Origin: SIG607 sp045533195
Lineage (GTDB): Bacteria > Bacillota > Clostridia > Oscillospirales > Acutalibacteraceae
NCBI GenBank assembly: GCA_045533195.1
Contig: JAZSHI010000054.1
Location: 1-16,409, forward strand
Direction of reading: 5' to 3'
Length of the DNA: 16,409 bases
A program made the translations under genes and the position numbers. Below the pieces are notes generated by a model. That model was not told the origin of the DNA. It saw nothing but the letters and a program-made list of their open reading frames with translations, and searched no databases. This document shows positions 1-6,476 of this stretch, piece by piece (position 1 is the first letter of the stretch; each line of letters begins with the position of its first letter).

Positions 1-32
1 AGAAAAAACGTAGTAAAATAAAGATTTTCTCT

Positions 33-62
33 CCCTCAGTCACCTTACGGTGACAGCTCCCT
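33..62. repeat. REP-like stem-loop repeat, copy A
   Basis: The sequence CCCTCAG, then the perfect dyad GTCACC-TTAC-GGTGAC, then AGCTCCCT. The same layout (CCCTCAG, a GTCAC/GTGAC hairpin, AGCTCC) recurs at 3341-3366 and, more divergently, at 3381-3408 and 3070-3111. It lies just past the broken 3' end of the kinase fragment and is followed by a second small dyad, AGCCAA-GGTT-TTGGCT, near 74-90. It resembles the short palindromic intergenic repeats common in gut clostridia; the function is unknown. Confidence 0.6.
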
Positions 63-121
63 CGTCAGATGGAGCCAAGGTTTTGGCTATCAATTAACTC
101 ACTGATAAAACGAAACTCTGT

Positions 122-140
122 TTTTTTACAGCCCCTTTTT
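122..140 (-). repeat. 19-bp repeat ending the kinase fragment
   Basis: On the minus strand this reads AAAAAGGGGCTGTAAAAAA. An identical 19-mer lies in the opposite orientation at 16256-16274, immediately after the dockerin gene. Here the CTGTAA part supplies the premature stop of the truncated kinase, so the repeat boundary coincides with the break in that gene. It may be the end of a mobile repeat or a conserved intergenic element. Confidence 0.5.
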
Positions 141-326
141 AATAAGTGCCTTAATATTTTCCTTAAGGGCATTACACCAATCCTCAGGGGATTGTTCACA
201 GGTGCCAAGCACGGTATAATAGGTAGGATACTCAGCAGAATTTTCTGCTACGATAGTACCCTGCGTATCAATAAGCGTTGCCTTTGACGAACCGCCGCCA
301 AAGTCAATTCCAAGCAAATATTTCAT
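126..326 (-). pseudogene. FGGY-family carbohydrate kinase (xylulokinase-like), truncated to the first 66 codons
   Basis: The 66 residues begin MKYLLGIDFGGGSSKATLID, the N-terminal phosphate-binding strand-turn-strand of FGGY sugar kinases (xylulokinase/glycerokinase superfamily), which are normally about 490-520 residues. The EQSPEDWCNAL stretch (about residues 44-54) is typical of XylB-like members. The ATP- and sugar-binding remainder is absent: a TAA at 126-128 follows KKGL, and the next 125 bp hold only repeats. The start codon overlaps the stop of the upstream epimerase by one base (TAATG), so the gene was once translationally coupled as the last step of a sugar operon, phosphorylating the keto-sugar made by the isomerase. 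The break falls at a 19-bp repeat. A fragment this short cannot be an active kinase; the missing 3' part could lie outside the window if a larger insertion split the gene. Confidence 0.8.
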
Positions 327-1183
327 TATTCTTCACCTATATAGGTAATGGTGTGAGTAGCGGTATAAACTTCACCCTTATTTAAGGCTGTTATACCCTC
401 TTTATGAGCAAGATTATAATCGCTGTGGAAATCATCGGGAATACTGCTCCATGGCTCAACGCATAAGAAGGGTGCGCCGTGGGGATGCCATAAAACGAGA
501 TAAGGAGCATCGGGGAAATCAACCTTAATGCTCTTGCCTTTTCTGCGGTTACGAAGAAGAAGGCTCTTAGATTTCACTTCCTTGAACACAAGGCAATCCA
601 CAAGGAAGTACTTATCGTAAAGAGGAAGAACGTTAGTATTTTTAATAATCGGTAAGGTGTGATCCTGCAAAAGTGTGCCGTCAACCATAACGCTGTTCAG
701 GGTTTCTTTTTCAGGGAACACAATATCGTAATCCTCAATACCCTCGGGAGTATAGTAGGCTTCGTGAGAACCAATAGCAAAATACATAGTATTCTCCCCT
801 GCGTTCTTAACCTCATACTTAAGGGTTAAAGCATCGTTTTCAATATTATAGATAAGACGGAGTTCAAACTCAAAGGGATACATTTTTCTGCTTTCCTCGT
901 TAGACTTTAAGCAAAAAACAGCATATGTATCGTCAGCCTTTTCAACTGTGAAAAGCATATTTCTGCCGAAACCGTGTTTAGGGAGAATGTACTCTTTTCC
1001 TTCATAAATAAATTTATCATCCTTAAGTCCGCCGCAAATGGGGAACATAATGGGTGCAGTAGCCTTCCAAATCTGAGGGTCAGCCTGCCACATATATTCT
1101 ATATCATTTTTCTTTACGCTTCTTATCTGAGCGCCCATTTCGTCTATTAAAACGGTCAATACTTCATTTTTTAAAATAATCAT
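326..1183 (-). CDS. aldose 1-epimerase-like protein (galactose mutarotase fold, LacX-like)
   Basis: A 285-residue protein of the galactose-mutarotase-like fold, which interconverts alpha and beta anomers of free aldoses in the cytoplasm. Visible landmarks are KHGFGRN (His70), GSHEAYYTP (His140) and WHPHGAPFLCVEPWSSIPD with Glu243, matching the two histidines and catalytic glutamate of the family. Many clostridial LacX-like members are of this length and have no proven substrate. I chose ATG at 1183 because GAGG lies about 8 nt upstream; an in-frame TTG at 1198 would leave no ribosome site. It sits between a broken isomerase and a broken kinase, and its stop overlaps the kinase start by one base. 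The reading frame is intact with no missing motif, so it may still act on another sugar or be newly non-functional. The family call is firm; the substrate is unknown. Confidence 0.88.
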   Translation of the reverse strand: MIILKNEVLTVLIDEMGAQIRSVKKNDIEYMWQADPQIWKATAPIMFPICGGLKDDKFIYEGKEYILPKHGFGRNMLFTVEKADDTYAVFCLKSNEESRKMYPFEFELRLIYNIENDALTLKYEVKNAGENTMYFAIGSHEAYYTPEGIEDYDIVFPEKETLNSVMVDGTLLQDHTLPIIKNTNVLPLYDKYFLVDCLVFKEVKSKSLLLRNRRKGKSIKVDFPDAPYLVLWHPHGAPFLCVEPWSSIPDDFHSDYNLAHKEGITALNKGEVYTATHTITYIGEE

Positions 1184-1204
1184 AATTATACCTCGCAATG
1201 CCGA

Positions 1205-1229
1205 AAAGCCATACTTAAGGTACGGCTTT
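1205..1229. other. intergenic hairpin between isomerase pseudogene and epimerase
   Basis: AAAGCCATAC, a short loop TTAAG, then GTACGGCTTT: a 10-bp stem with one mismatch. It lies in the gap between the pseudogene stop (1242) and the epimerase start (1183). On the minus strand it is followed by TTTTC, so it could be a weak terminator or attenuator that lowers read-through into the epimerase, or simply an mRNA-processing hairpin. Confidence 0.35.
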
Positions 1230-1241
1230 GGCTATATTTTA

Positions 1242-1780
1242 TTATCTGTTTGCTATCCAATCGTGTTCAGTGTCGTTGCTTCTGTTAAAGCCCTCTTTAA
1301 ATTCATCGCTCTCTACCCTGCAGCAAGGAAGATGAGAGAAAGGAATGTGATAACGCTGGAACTGACGGGACACACCGAAAAGTCCGCACTGGGAATCGGT
1401 AGGACGCATACCATCAACATAATATTCATCATCAATGGGCGCCCATAAAGCGTGGGAACTCCCAGTTCCTTTGTTATATCAGCGGCAGCCTCTTCATTAC
1501 CGAAGTTGCAGTTAATAATCATAACTGCATCAACCTTTTCTGCTTTGAAACGCTGGATTACCTGCGCTGCGCTTTCGTTATCAAAAACAAGGTCGGCTAT
1601 TCCTATTCCCTTATTGTCAACAAATTCAACATTTTCGCCCCAAAAATTCTTTTCAATATACTCGGTAAAACGTTTTCCTCATTGCTCGGCAGAGTATCGT
1701 GTAAGGAAGGTTCCTCTGGGGCGGTCGGTAGTATTTCTACGCATAGCAACCAAGCCGATTTTCACCTTGTAGCACAGCAT
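1242..1780 (-). pseudogene. L-fucose/L-arabinose isomerase-family protein, broken and truncated
   Basis: Reading from ATG at 1780 (ribosome site AAAGGG 7-8 nt upstream) gives KIGLVAMRRNTTDRPRGTF and continues toward GIADLVFDNESAAQVI and MIINCNFGNEEAAADITK. I recognise this as the N-terminal part of the L-fucose/L-arabinose isomerase family, normally about 450-500 residues. Three lesions are visible. There is an in-frame TGA near 1680 after RYSAEQ, where the family continues with Arg/Leu-Gly. A one-base loss near 1452 in a T run (CTTTATGG, expected CTTTTATGG) shifts LLWAPIDDEYYVDGMRPTDSQCG out of frame. The rest of the protein after SHLPCCRVESDEFKEGFNR is missing, with a short tail SNDTEHDWIANR and stop at 1242. 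It was the first gene of the operon, converting an aldose to a ketose for the downstream kinase. A sequencing error could explain the single-base loss but not the truncation. Confidence 0.8.
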
Positions 1781-1815
1781 AAAATTTTCCCTTTCTTTTT
1801 CTGTAGGTTTATGAT

Positions 1816-1843
1816 ATAATATAATGCAAGCGTTTAAAATCAA
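1816..1843 (-). promoter_or_regulatory. promoter of the sugar operon
   Basis: On the minus strand, TTGATT (1843-1838), a 16-bp spacer and TATTAT (1821-1816) give a plausible sigma-A promoter about 35 bp upstream of the isomerase start. The AT-rich run allows other -10 registers such as TATATT. The cre-like site lies in its spacer. Confidence 0.5.
1824..1839 (+). promoter_or_regulatory. candidate CcpA cre site
   Basis: ATGCAAGCGTTTAAAA fits the Gram-positive cre consensus WTGNAANCGNWWNCAW at all defined positions except one (A for C at position 14). It lies between the putative -35 and -10 of the sugar operon, where CcpA binding would block transcription when preferred sugars are present. The match was made by eye against the known consensus, and AT-rich intergenic DNA can match by chance. 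Confidence 0.45.
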
Positions 1844-1907
1844 AAGCAACCCACTTTATTACCATTTTATTTTACTACCGTTCTTTTAAAAAATCAAGAG
1901 GTTTTGC

Positions 1908-1973
1908 GAAAAATTTCTTCATTTTTTCTCCTTTAGGTTTTCGTTGGTTGGCTTAATTCCGGAAATTATTTTC
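1908..1973. promoter_or_regulatory. two GAAA-n-TTTC dyads, candidate RpiR operators
   Basis: Two short inverted repeats occur in the gap before the regulator: GAAA-AA-TTTC at 1908-1917 and GAAA-TTAT-TTTC at 1962-1973. RpiR/MurR regulators are dimeric and bind short dyads next to their own gene, so these are the best operator candidates visible. The halves are only 4 bp and the region is AT-rich, so confidence is low. Confidence 0.25.
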
Positions 1974-1993
1974 ATACAAAGGTGTGATTTTTT

Positions 1994-2833
1994 ATGAAAT
2001 CAATACTTCTTACCATACGTTCTTTGTACGGTGAAATGGGCCCCGGCGAGAGAAAAATCGCCGACCGTTTAATTGCTGAGCCAAATTCAATTTTGCCTTT
2101 ATCCATAACGGAATTTGCCCTTGAAACAGGCTGCGGAGACGCAACCGTTGTACGCTTTGCAAAAAGACTGGGCGTAGGCGGATATCAAGGTCTTAAGCTC
2201 GCCATAGCTCAGGAGGTCTCTACCCTTTCAAATGAAAATTCACAGATTGTTCAGAGTGACAGCTGTTATGATATGTTTGTAAAAAGGATAGGCGAAATTA
2301 AGATTGCCCTTGAAAATACTGCTTCGGTGCTTGATGAAAATTCCCTTAAAGCAGCGGCAAAAGCCATAATGAACTCAAAAAGAATTGTAATATTCGGTCT
2401 TGGAAATTCCGCTTCTATAGCAGTTGATGCTCAGCACAAATTCTTAAGAGTAGGTCTTAACGCTTCCGCTTGTAACGATAACCATATGCAAGCCATAATC
2501 GCTTCTCACCTTAACGAAGAGTGTGTTGCTATAGGAATCACCCACTCGGGACAGTCCACCGACATAGTTCAGGCGCTTAAAATCGCAAAGCTCAATAACG
2601 CAACGACTATATGTATTACAAACTTCGGCGAATCGCCCGTAATAAGCGTTTCCGACATCTGCCTTTTCACTAAATCAGCAGAAACAAAGCACTCCCTTTT
2701 GGCAATGAGTTCACGAATCGCACAGCTGACAATTTTCGACTGCTTATACACCTATATAATCGCCAATTCCGACTCCAACGCAGTAAAGGCTATTCATAAT
2801 ACAGAGTCAGCATTAAAGGATAAGAAGTTATAA
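1994..2833 (+). CDS. RpiR/MurR-family transcriptional regulator (HTH plus SIS domain)
   Basis: A 279-residue protein of standard length for the family. Residues 1-77 form the HTH_6 (RpiR) DNA-binding domain, with GERKIADRLI, the SITEFALETGCGDATVVRFAKRLG helix-turn-helix, and the GYQGLKL signature. Residues about 125-255 form the SIS sugar-phosphate-binding domain, with IVIFGLGNSA (131-140) and ITHSGQSTDIVQAL (182-195). Such proteins sense a phosphosugar and repress or activate a neighbouring catabolic operon. It is divergent from the isomerase-epimerase-kinase operon, which is therefore its expected target. The ribosome site AAAGGTG precedes the ATG by about 9 nt. The gene is intact although two of three target genes are broken, so it either regulates genes elsewhere or has not yet decayed. 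The family is certain; the effector is unknown. Confidence 0.92.
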   Translation: MKSILLTIRSLYGEMGPGERKIADRLIAEPNSILPLSITEFALETGCGDATVVRFAKRLGVGGYQGLKLAIAQEVSTLSNENSQIVQSDSCYDMFVKRIGEIKIALENTASVLDENSLKAAAKAIMNSKRIVIFGLGNSASIAVDAQHKFLRVGLNASACNDNHMQAIIASHLNEECVAIGITHSGQSTDIVQALKIAKLNNATTICITNFGESPVISVSDICLFTKSAETKHSLLAMSSRIAQLTIFDCLYTYIIANSDSNAVKAIHNTESALKDKKL

Positions 2834-2839
2834 AAACAT

Positions 2840-2866
2840 AAAAGGAGAGGTTGACCTCTCCTTTTC
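2840..2866 (+). terminator. intrinsic terminator after the RpiR regulator
   Basis: A perfect 11-bp stem AAAAGGAGAGG / CCTCTCCTTTT with a TTGA loop and a short T run, 6 bp past the stop codon. The A/T symmetry makes it potentially active in both directions. Confidence 0.88.
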
Positions 2867-3340
2867 AATTAGTAGGTACAGACGTCCTCTACAAAATATC
2901 AATTTATCTTTACGGAAAATCAAAGCCCGCCTTGTTAAAGGAGGGGGGGGACCGACGTATGTCGGTGGTAGGATTGTTAAGCAAAAAATTCTTAAGCCTC
3001 CTTTGTAAAGGGAGGTGGATTTTGCGAAGCAAAAGACGGAGGGATTTTTATGTTATTTTATATACCAATCCCCCAGTCAACCACTTCGTGTTCGACAGCC
3101 CCCTTTGCAAGTGTGCCTTTTTTAGTTTTTACCAAATCCAAAGCGGGACTACACCTCATCCGAGTTGCTCCGCAACCCACCTTCCCCTCCATACAAAGGG
3201 GAAGGCTTTTTTGTTCCCTAACTTTTGTAGGGTTGATTCACGAATCAACCGCTCATTTCTCTACGGCAAATTCAGCCCGCCTTGTTAAAGGAGGGGGGAC
3301 CAACGTATGTCGGTGGGAGGATTGTGCGAAACAAAACAAT

Positions 3341-3366
3341 CCCTCAGTCACTTCGTGACAGCTCCT
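3341..3366. repeat. REP-like stem-loop repeat, copy C
   Basis: CCCTCA, the dyad GTCAC-TTC-GTGAC, then AGCTCCT; nearly the same as copy A at 33-62 apart from a shorter hairpin. It directly follows the second copy of the 65-bp direct repeat. Confidence 0.6.
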
Positions 3367-3380
3367 AACCGTAGCCCGTA

Positions 3381-3408
3381 CCCTCTGTCACTTGCGTGAC
3401 ATCTCCCT
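3381..3408. repeat. REP-like stem-loop repeat, copy D
   Basis: CCCTCT, the dyad GTCAC-TTGC-GTGAC, then ATCTCCCT. Flanks and hairpin agree with copies A and C with a few substitutions. A second hairpin, CTCCCTAC-ACT-GTAGGGAG, overlaps its end at 3403-3421. Confidence 0.5.
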
Positions 3409-3597
3409 ACACTGTAGGGAGTCACCCTTTACAAAGGAGCCTTATTAACTTAATCCAAACAAAATATCAATAAATCTTTACGGCAACACCGTAGGGGCAC
3501 ATACCCTTCATCCGCCCGTTAAAACAATATTCTTTCATCAAAACCAAACGGGACGATGTGGGCATCGTCCCCTACAAAATACCAATCCCTAAAGCCT

Positions 3598-3632
3598 AAA
3601 AAATGACGAAACTGTGCGTTTCGTCATTTTTT
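3598..3632. terminator. strong, probably bidirectional terminator at the end of the glycosyltransferase operon
   Basis: A 15-bp perfect stem AAAAAATGACGAAAC / GTTTCGTCATTTTTT around a TGTGC loop. On the minus strand the stop codon of the last glycosyltransferase (3624-3626) lies inside the stem, so its final codons form part of the terminator. The A/T tracts on both sides would also stop plus-strand transcription leaving the repeat block. Confidence 0.9.
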
Positions 3633-4592
3633 GAAGTTTATATTATAGGCATAACAGAAATCGCCCAGCCACACGCGTATTCCACCTTTAAAGGATTTAT
3701 AATATCTTTTATAAAGGTTTAGCGAAAATATTAAACCGAGCCATAAAAAGAGATTTTTGTTATTAAGGAATTTAAGGCGTTTCTTTTCAAGGTTGATGAA
3801 CTTTTGGGTATTTTTTCTATCCCTTTTACTCAACTCAAACTCTAAAAGATAACTATGCCCTTCTATAGATTCCTTAAGGCCGTTTTTACGTTTTTCTCTG
3901 TCTCCGAGGAAGGTTTTTCTTGTCATATCGGAAAGAGAAACGTTATTAAAATGGTATCTATAATAGCCTAATTTTTCATTTAGCACAGCGGTTTTTTTAA
4001 GCAGTGTTCCAAGCATACAAATATACCAGTCGTGCGAAAGCAAGGATTTAAAATCAATAGGCTTTAGTTTTTCTTTAATTTCCTTTTTAAAGCACATTGA
4101 AAATCCACGTATATAAGAGCAGCCGATAAAGGAATCAAAATCAAGATATTCTATACTTCCGTCAAATTTTTCACCCAAATAGGTTATGCCTGAATTTTCA
4201 ATTATCTGCCCATTTGAGTCGATAACGTCATATCTGCTTGAAAGAACGGCAATATCCTTATTTTCTTTTAAAACGGCTGTCATTCTTTCGACCTTGTTTT
4301 CTTTCCACTTATCATCCTGATCGCTTAGAAAAATAACGTCGCCTTTGCATTTTTCTATCGCGCCGTAAAAATTAAAGCAATAGCCTTTGTTTTCTTGGTT
4401 TTCAAAAACAAACCAATTATCAAGGTAGTTTTCACTTATAAAATCCTTGCAGATTTTCACAGTACTGTCGGTTGAACCGTCATCGCATATTATTACTTCT
4501 TGGGGCTTTACTGTCTGATTTAAAATGCTTTCAAGCTGTTCTTTTATATACCTTTCGCCGTTATAGGCGGCTACAGCCACAGATACGGTCAT
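3624..4592 (-). CDS. family-2 glycosyltransferase, rhamnosyltransferase-like
   Basis: 322 residues with the GT-A nucleotide-sugar fold. VSVAVAAYNGERYIKEQL opens the domain, CDDGSTDST (36-44) is the nucleotide-binding turn, and FLSDQDDKW (88-96) carries the metal-binding DXD-type motif. HDWYICML (177-184) is typical of the GT2 subgroup that includes rhamnosyltransferases of cell-wall and capsule polysaccharides. It would act at the inner face of the membrane, adding one sugar to a lipid-linked glycan; no transmembrane segment is evident. Its ATG overlaps the upstream glycosyltransferase stop by 4 bp (ATGA), with AAGGGTG about 8 nt before it. It follows rfbA and another GT2, so a deoxysugar donor derived from dTDP-glucose is plausible. 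GT2 membership is firm; donor and acceptor are guesses. Confidence 0.88.
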   Translation of the reverse strand: MTVSVAVAAYNGERYIKEQLESILNQTVKPQEVIICDDGSTDSTVKICKDFISENYLDNWFVFENQENKGYCFNFYGAIEKCKGDVIFLSDQDDKWKENKVERMTAVLKENKDIAVLSSRYDVIDSNGQIIENSGITYLGEKFDGSIEYLDFDSFIGCSYIRGFSMCFKKEIKEKLKPIDFKSLLSHDWYICMLGTLLKKTAVLNEKLGYYRYHFNNVSLSDMTRKTFLGDREKRKNGLKESIEGHSYLLEFELSKRDRKNTQKFINLEKKRLKFLNNKNLFLWLGLIFSLNLYKRYYKSFKGGIRVWLGDFCYAYNINFKK

Positions 4593-5578
4593 TTATTTTT
4601 CACCCTTAAAAAAGTTTTTTGCATTTTATATTTAAGGAAGAAGGAGAGTTTACAAAAATTATATACCGCCCCTACCCTGCCGCTTTGCGCGGTTTTAATT
4701 ATAATACGGGAAGAATATCCCGTATAAAAAGCATTTTCAGCGCAGTTTTTAAACTCCGCAGTGCTTATTTCCTTTTTTATAGCATCTTTGATTTCCTTTT
4801 TCGTCAGAGAAAAAAACATATCAATAAAAGAAGAAAAAACACATTTTATAAGGTAAAAATCACAGTAAGAGTCAATGCCGTTTGTAACGCTTTTTAAAAG
4901 CCTTGCTCTATCCTTTATGGTAGAAAGCTTTTCCTTATTATACCGTCTTGTAATGCTTCCCATATTTAAAACGTAATGGTAAAAGCATTCCTTGTACACA
5001 GTAATTTTCGGGTTAAAGGGAATAAGTGACAGATTAAAAAAGGTATCCTCGTAATACTCCCCTTGGGGAAATTTTACGCCTGAATTTTTAAGAAAATCAA
5101 GTCTATAGAGCTTATTCCACGCAGGATCAATAAGATTTTTCGCCTTAAGCTCCTTAAAATCAAGTGCATCCCCTTTTTCTCCTGTATAAATCACCCTTTG
5201 CTGTGCCCCGCCATTTTCGGTAAAATAGCCGCAAAGAACAATATCGCACTTCTCTTTTTCTGCCTTTTCGTACATAAAGAAAAAGGCATCAACATCTATA
5301 AAATCATCGCTGTCAACAAAGCAAAGGTATTCTCCCCTTGCTTCCTTTAAAGCAAGATTGCGCACACTAGCCAGTCCGCCGTTTTCACGGCGGACATATT
5401 TTATTCTTTCGTCTTTTTCCTTATAATCAAGACAGATTTCCTCGCTGTTATCACTACTTCCGTCATTGATTAACAGAATTTCAATATCCTTAAAAGTCTG
5501 ATTTATAACGCTGTCAAGACATTTATTTAAGGTCTTTTCACAGTTATAAACCGGTATAGCAACTGTGATTTTACACAT
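4589..5578 (-). CDS. family-2 glycosyltransferase
   Basis: 329 residues when started at ATG 5578 (MCKITVAIPVYNCEKTL), one base after the rfbA stop (TGATATG). A longer form from TTG at 5605 would run inside rfbA and is less likely, although the nearest AGGAAAG is about 15 nt upstream, so translation is probably coupled to rfbA. The GT-A domain shows INDGSSDNSEEI (37-48), NGGLASVRN (66-74) and the metal-binding FVDSDDFID (87-95). This is the common WcaA/EpsJ-like GT2 pattern of exopolysaccharide and teichoic-acid glycosyltransferases. The C-terminal 120 residues are Lys/Phe-rich and less conserved, usual for acceptor-binding regions. Operon position suggests it builds the same surface glycan as its neighbours. 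The acceptor is unknown. Confidence 0.88.
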   Translation of the reverse strand: MCKITVAIPVYNCEKTLNKCLDSVINQTFKDIEILLINDGSSDNSEEICLDYKEKDERIKYVRRENGGLASVRNLALKEARGEYLCFVDSDDFIDVDAFFFMYEKAEKEKCDIVLCGYFTENGGAQQRVIYTGEKGDALDFKELKAKNLIDPAWNKLYRLDFLKNSGVKFPQGEYYEDTFFNLSLIPFNPKITVYKECFYHYVLNMGSITRRYNKEKLSTIKDRARLLKSVTNGIDSYCDFYLIKCVFSSFIDMFFSLTKKEIKDAIKKEISTAEFKNCAENAFYTGYSSRIIIKTAQSGRVGAVYNFCKLSFFLKYKMQKTFLRVKNK

Positions 5579-5579
5579 A

Positions 5580-6458
5580 TCAGTAACGAATCTTTCCTTC
5601 TGCAACCTTCTTTAAATGCTGACCGTAGGGAGATTTTCCGTAACGCTGGGCTGAAACAAGCAATTTTTCCTTAGTTATCCAGCCGTTAACGTAGGCAATT
5701 TCCTCAACGGCAGAAATCTGAATACCCTGACGGGATTCAATAACCTTAACAAATTCAGTAGCGTCAGCCAATGCATCCATTGTGCCTGTATCAAGCCAAG
5801 CATAGCCTCTGCCTAAAGTTACAACGTTTAAAGTTCCGTCTTCAAGATACATTCTGTTAAGGTCGGTTATTTCAAGCTCACCGCGTTTAGATGGCTTAAC
5901 CTTTTTGGCAAAATCAACCACACGATTATCGTAAAAATAAAGTCCTGTTACACAGTAGTTTGACTTAGGATGTTCAGGCTTTTCTTCTATAGAAACAGCC
6001 TTTCCGTTTTCATCAAATTCAACTATACCGAATCGTTCGGGATCGTCAACATAGTAGCCGAAAACGGTAGCTCCGTTTTTACACTCTGACGCGTTTCTTA
6101 AGTGCTTTGTAAGACCGCTTCCGTAGAAAATATTATCGCCCAGCACCATAGCACAAGCGTCGCCGTTTATAAACTCTTCACCGATTAAAAATGCCTGAGC
6201 AAGTCCGTCGGGAGAGGGTTGTTCGGCGTAAGAAAGATTAATACCGTAGTCGCTGCCGTCTCCTAAAAGACGTTTAAAATTAGGAAGGTCGGTAGGTGTG
6301 GAAATAATGAGAATATCTCTTATTCCCGCAAGCATCAAGGTCGAAAGAGGATAGTAAATCATCGGTTTATCATAAACCGGTAAAAGCTGTTTTGAGGTCA
6401 CCATTGTAAGAGGGTAAAGTCTTGTTCCGCTTCCGCCTGCCAAAATAATACCTTTCAT
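5580..6458 (-). CDS. rfbA: glucose-1-phosphate thymidylyltransferase
   Basis: 292 residues, the usual length of RmlA/RfbA. It makes dTDP-glucose from dTTP and glucose-1-phosphate, the first step to dTDP-L-rhamnose and other dTDP-deoxysugars. The N-terminus MKGIILAGGSGTRLYPLT (1-18) is the nucleotide-binding signature. LPVYDKPMIYYPLS (26-39), AQAFLIGEEF, VLGDNIFYG, EEKPEHPKSN and the substrate-binding LDTGTMDAL complete the RmlA pattern. A strong ribosome site (AAAGGAGAG) lies 7-8 nt before the ATG, 18 nt after the cyclophilin stop. rfbB, rfbC and rfbD are not in the window, so the rest of the pathway must be encoded elsewhere or this copy feeds a different deoxysugar. It needs dTTP, which makes its location beside an NrdR-controlled promoter noteworthy. 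Confidence 0.95.
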   Translation of the reverse strand: MKGIILAGGSGTRLYPLTMVTSKQLLPVYDKPMIYYPLSTLMLAGIRDILIISTPTDLPNFKRLLGDGSDYGINLSYAEQPSPDGLAQAFLIGEEFINGDACAMVLGDNIFYGSGLTKHLRNASECKNGATVFGYYVDDPERFGIVEFDENGKAVSIEEKPEHPKSNYCVTGLYFYDNRVVDFAKKVKPSKRGELEITDLNRMYLEDGTLNVVTLGRGYAWLDTGTMDALADATEFVKVIESRQGIQISAVEEIAYVNGWITKEKLLVSAQRYGKSPYGQHLKKVAEGKIRY

Positions 6459-6476
6459 ATCCGTTCTCTCCTTTTA

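Larger units (their letters stand above)
2867..3597. repeat. 731-bp gene-free mosaic of degenerate intergenic repeats and hairpins
   Basis: No credible gene here; the open frames that cross it run through repeats and have no family features. A direct repeat of about 65 bp (2911-2977 and 3262-3325) contains CCCGCCTTGTTAAAGGAGG and the hairpin ACCRAC-GTAT-GTCGGT. Stem-loop repeats with a CCC(C/T)CAGTCA core lie at 3070-3111, 3341-3366 and 3381-3408. ACAAAATATCAAT-like tags occur at 2890-2903 and 3459-3471. Perfect hairpins are also seen at 3181-3204 (7 bp), 3231-3250 (8 bp), 3403-3421 (8 bp) and 3550-3571 (9 bp, GGGACGATG-TGGG-CATCGTCCC). It looks like nested non-coding mobile repeats accumulated between two convergent terminators. 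Confidence 0.7.

Noticed and set aside
122..140. 19-bp repeat considered as half of a terminator hairpin
   Set aside because: No complementary ACAGCCCC arm follows at either copy on the relevant strand, so it cannot fold as a terminator by itself.
1263..1772. Plus-strand open frames opposite the isomerase pseudogene
   Set aside because: The minus strand carries recognisable isomerase homology in the same DNA; the plus-strand frames have no ribosome site or family signature.
2911..3330. Repeat pair considered as a CRISPR array
   Set aside because: Only two copies about 350 bp apart, 65 bp long, without regular spacers; no cas gene is present.
2851..3358. Two overlapping open frames of 145 and 102 codons in the repeat block
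   Set aside because: They run through the direct repeats and hairpins, lack ribosome sites, show no family motif and have cysteine/proline-rich compositions expected from translated repeats.
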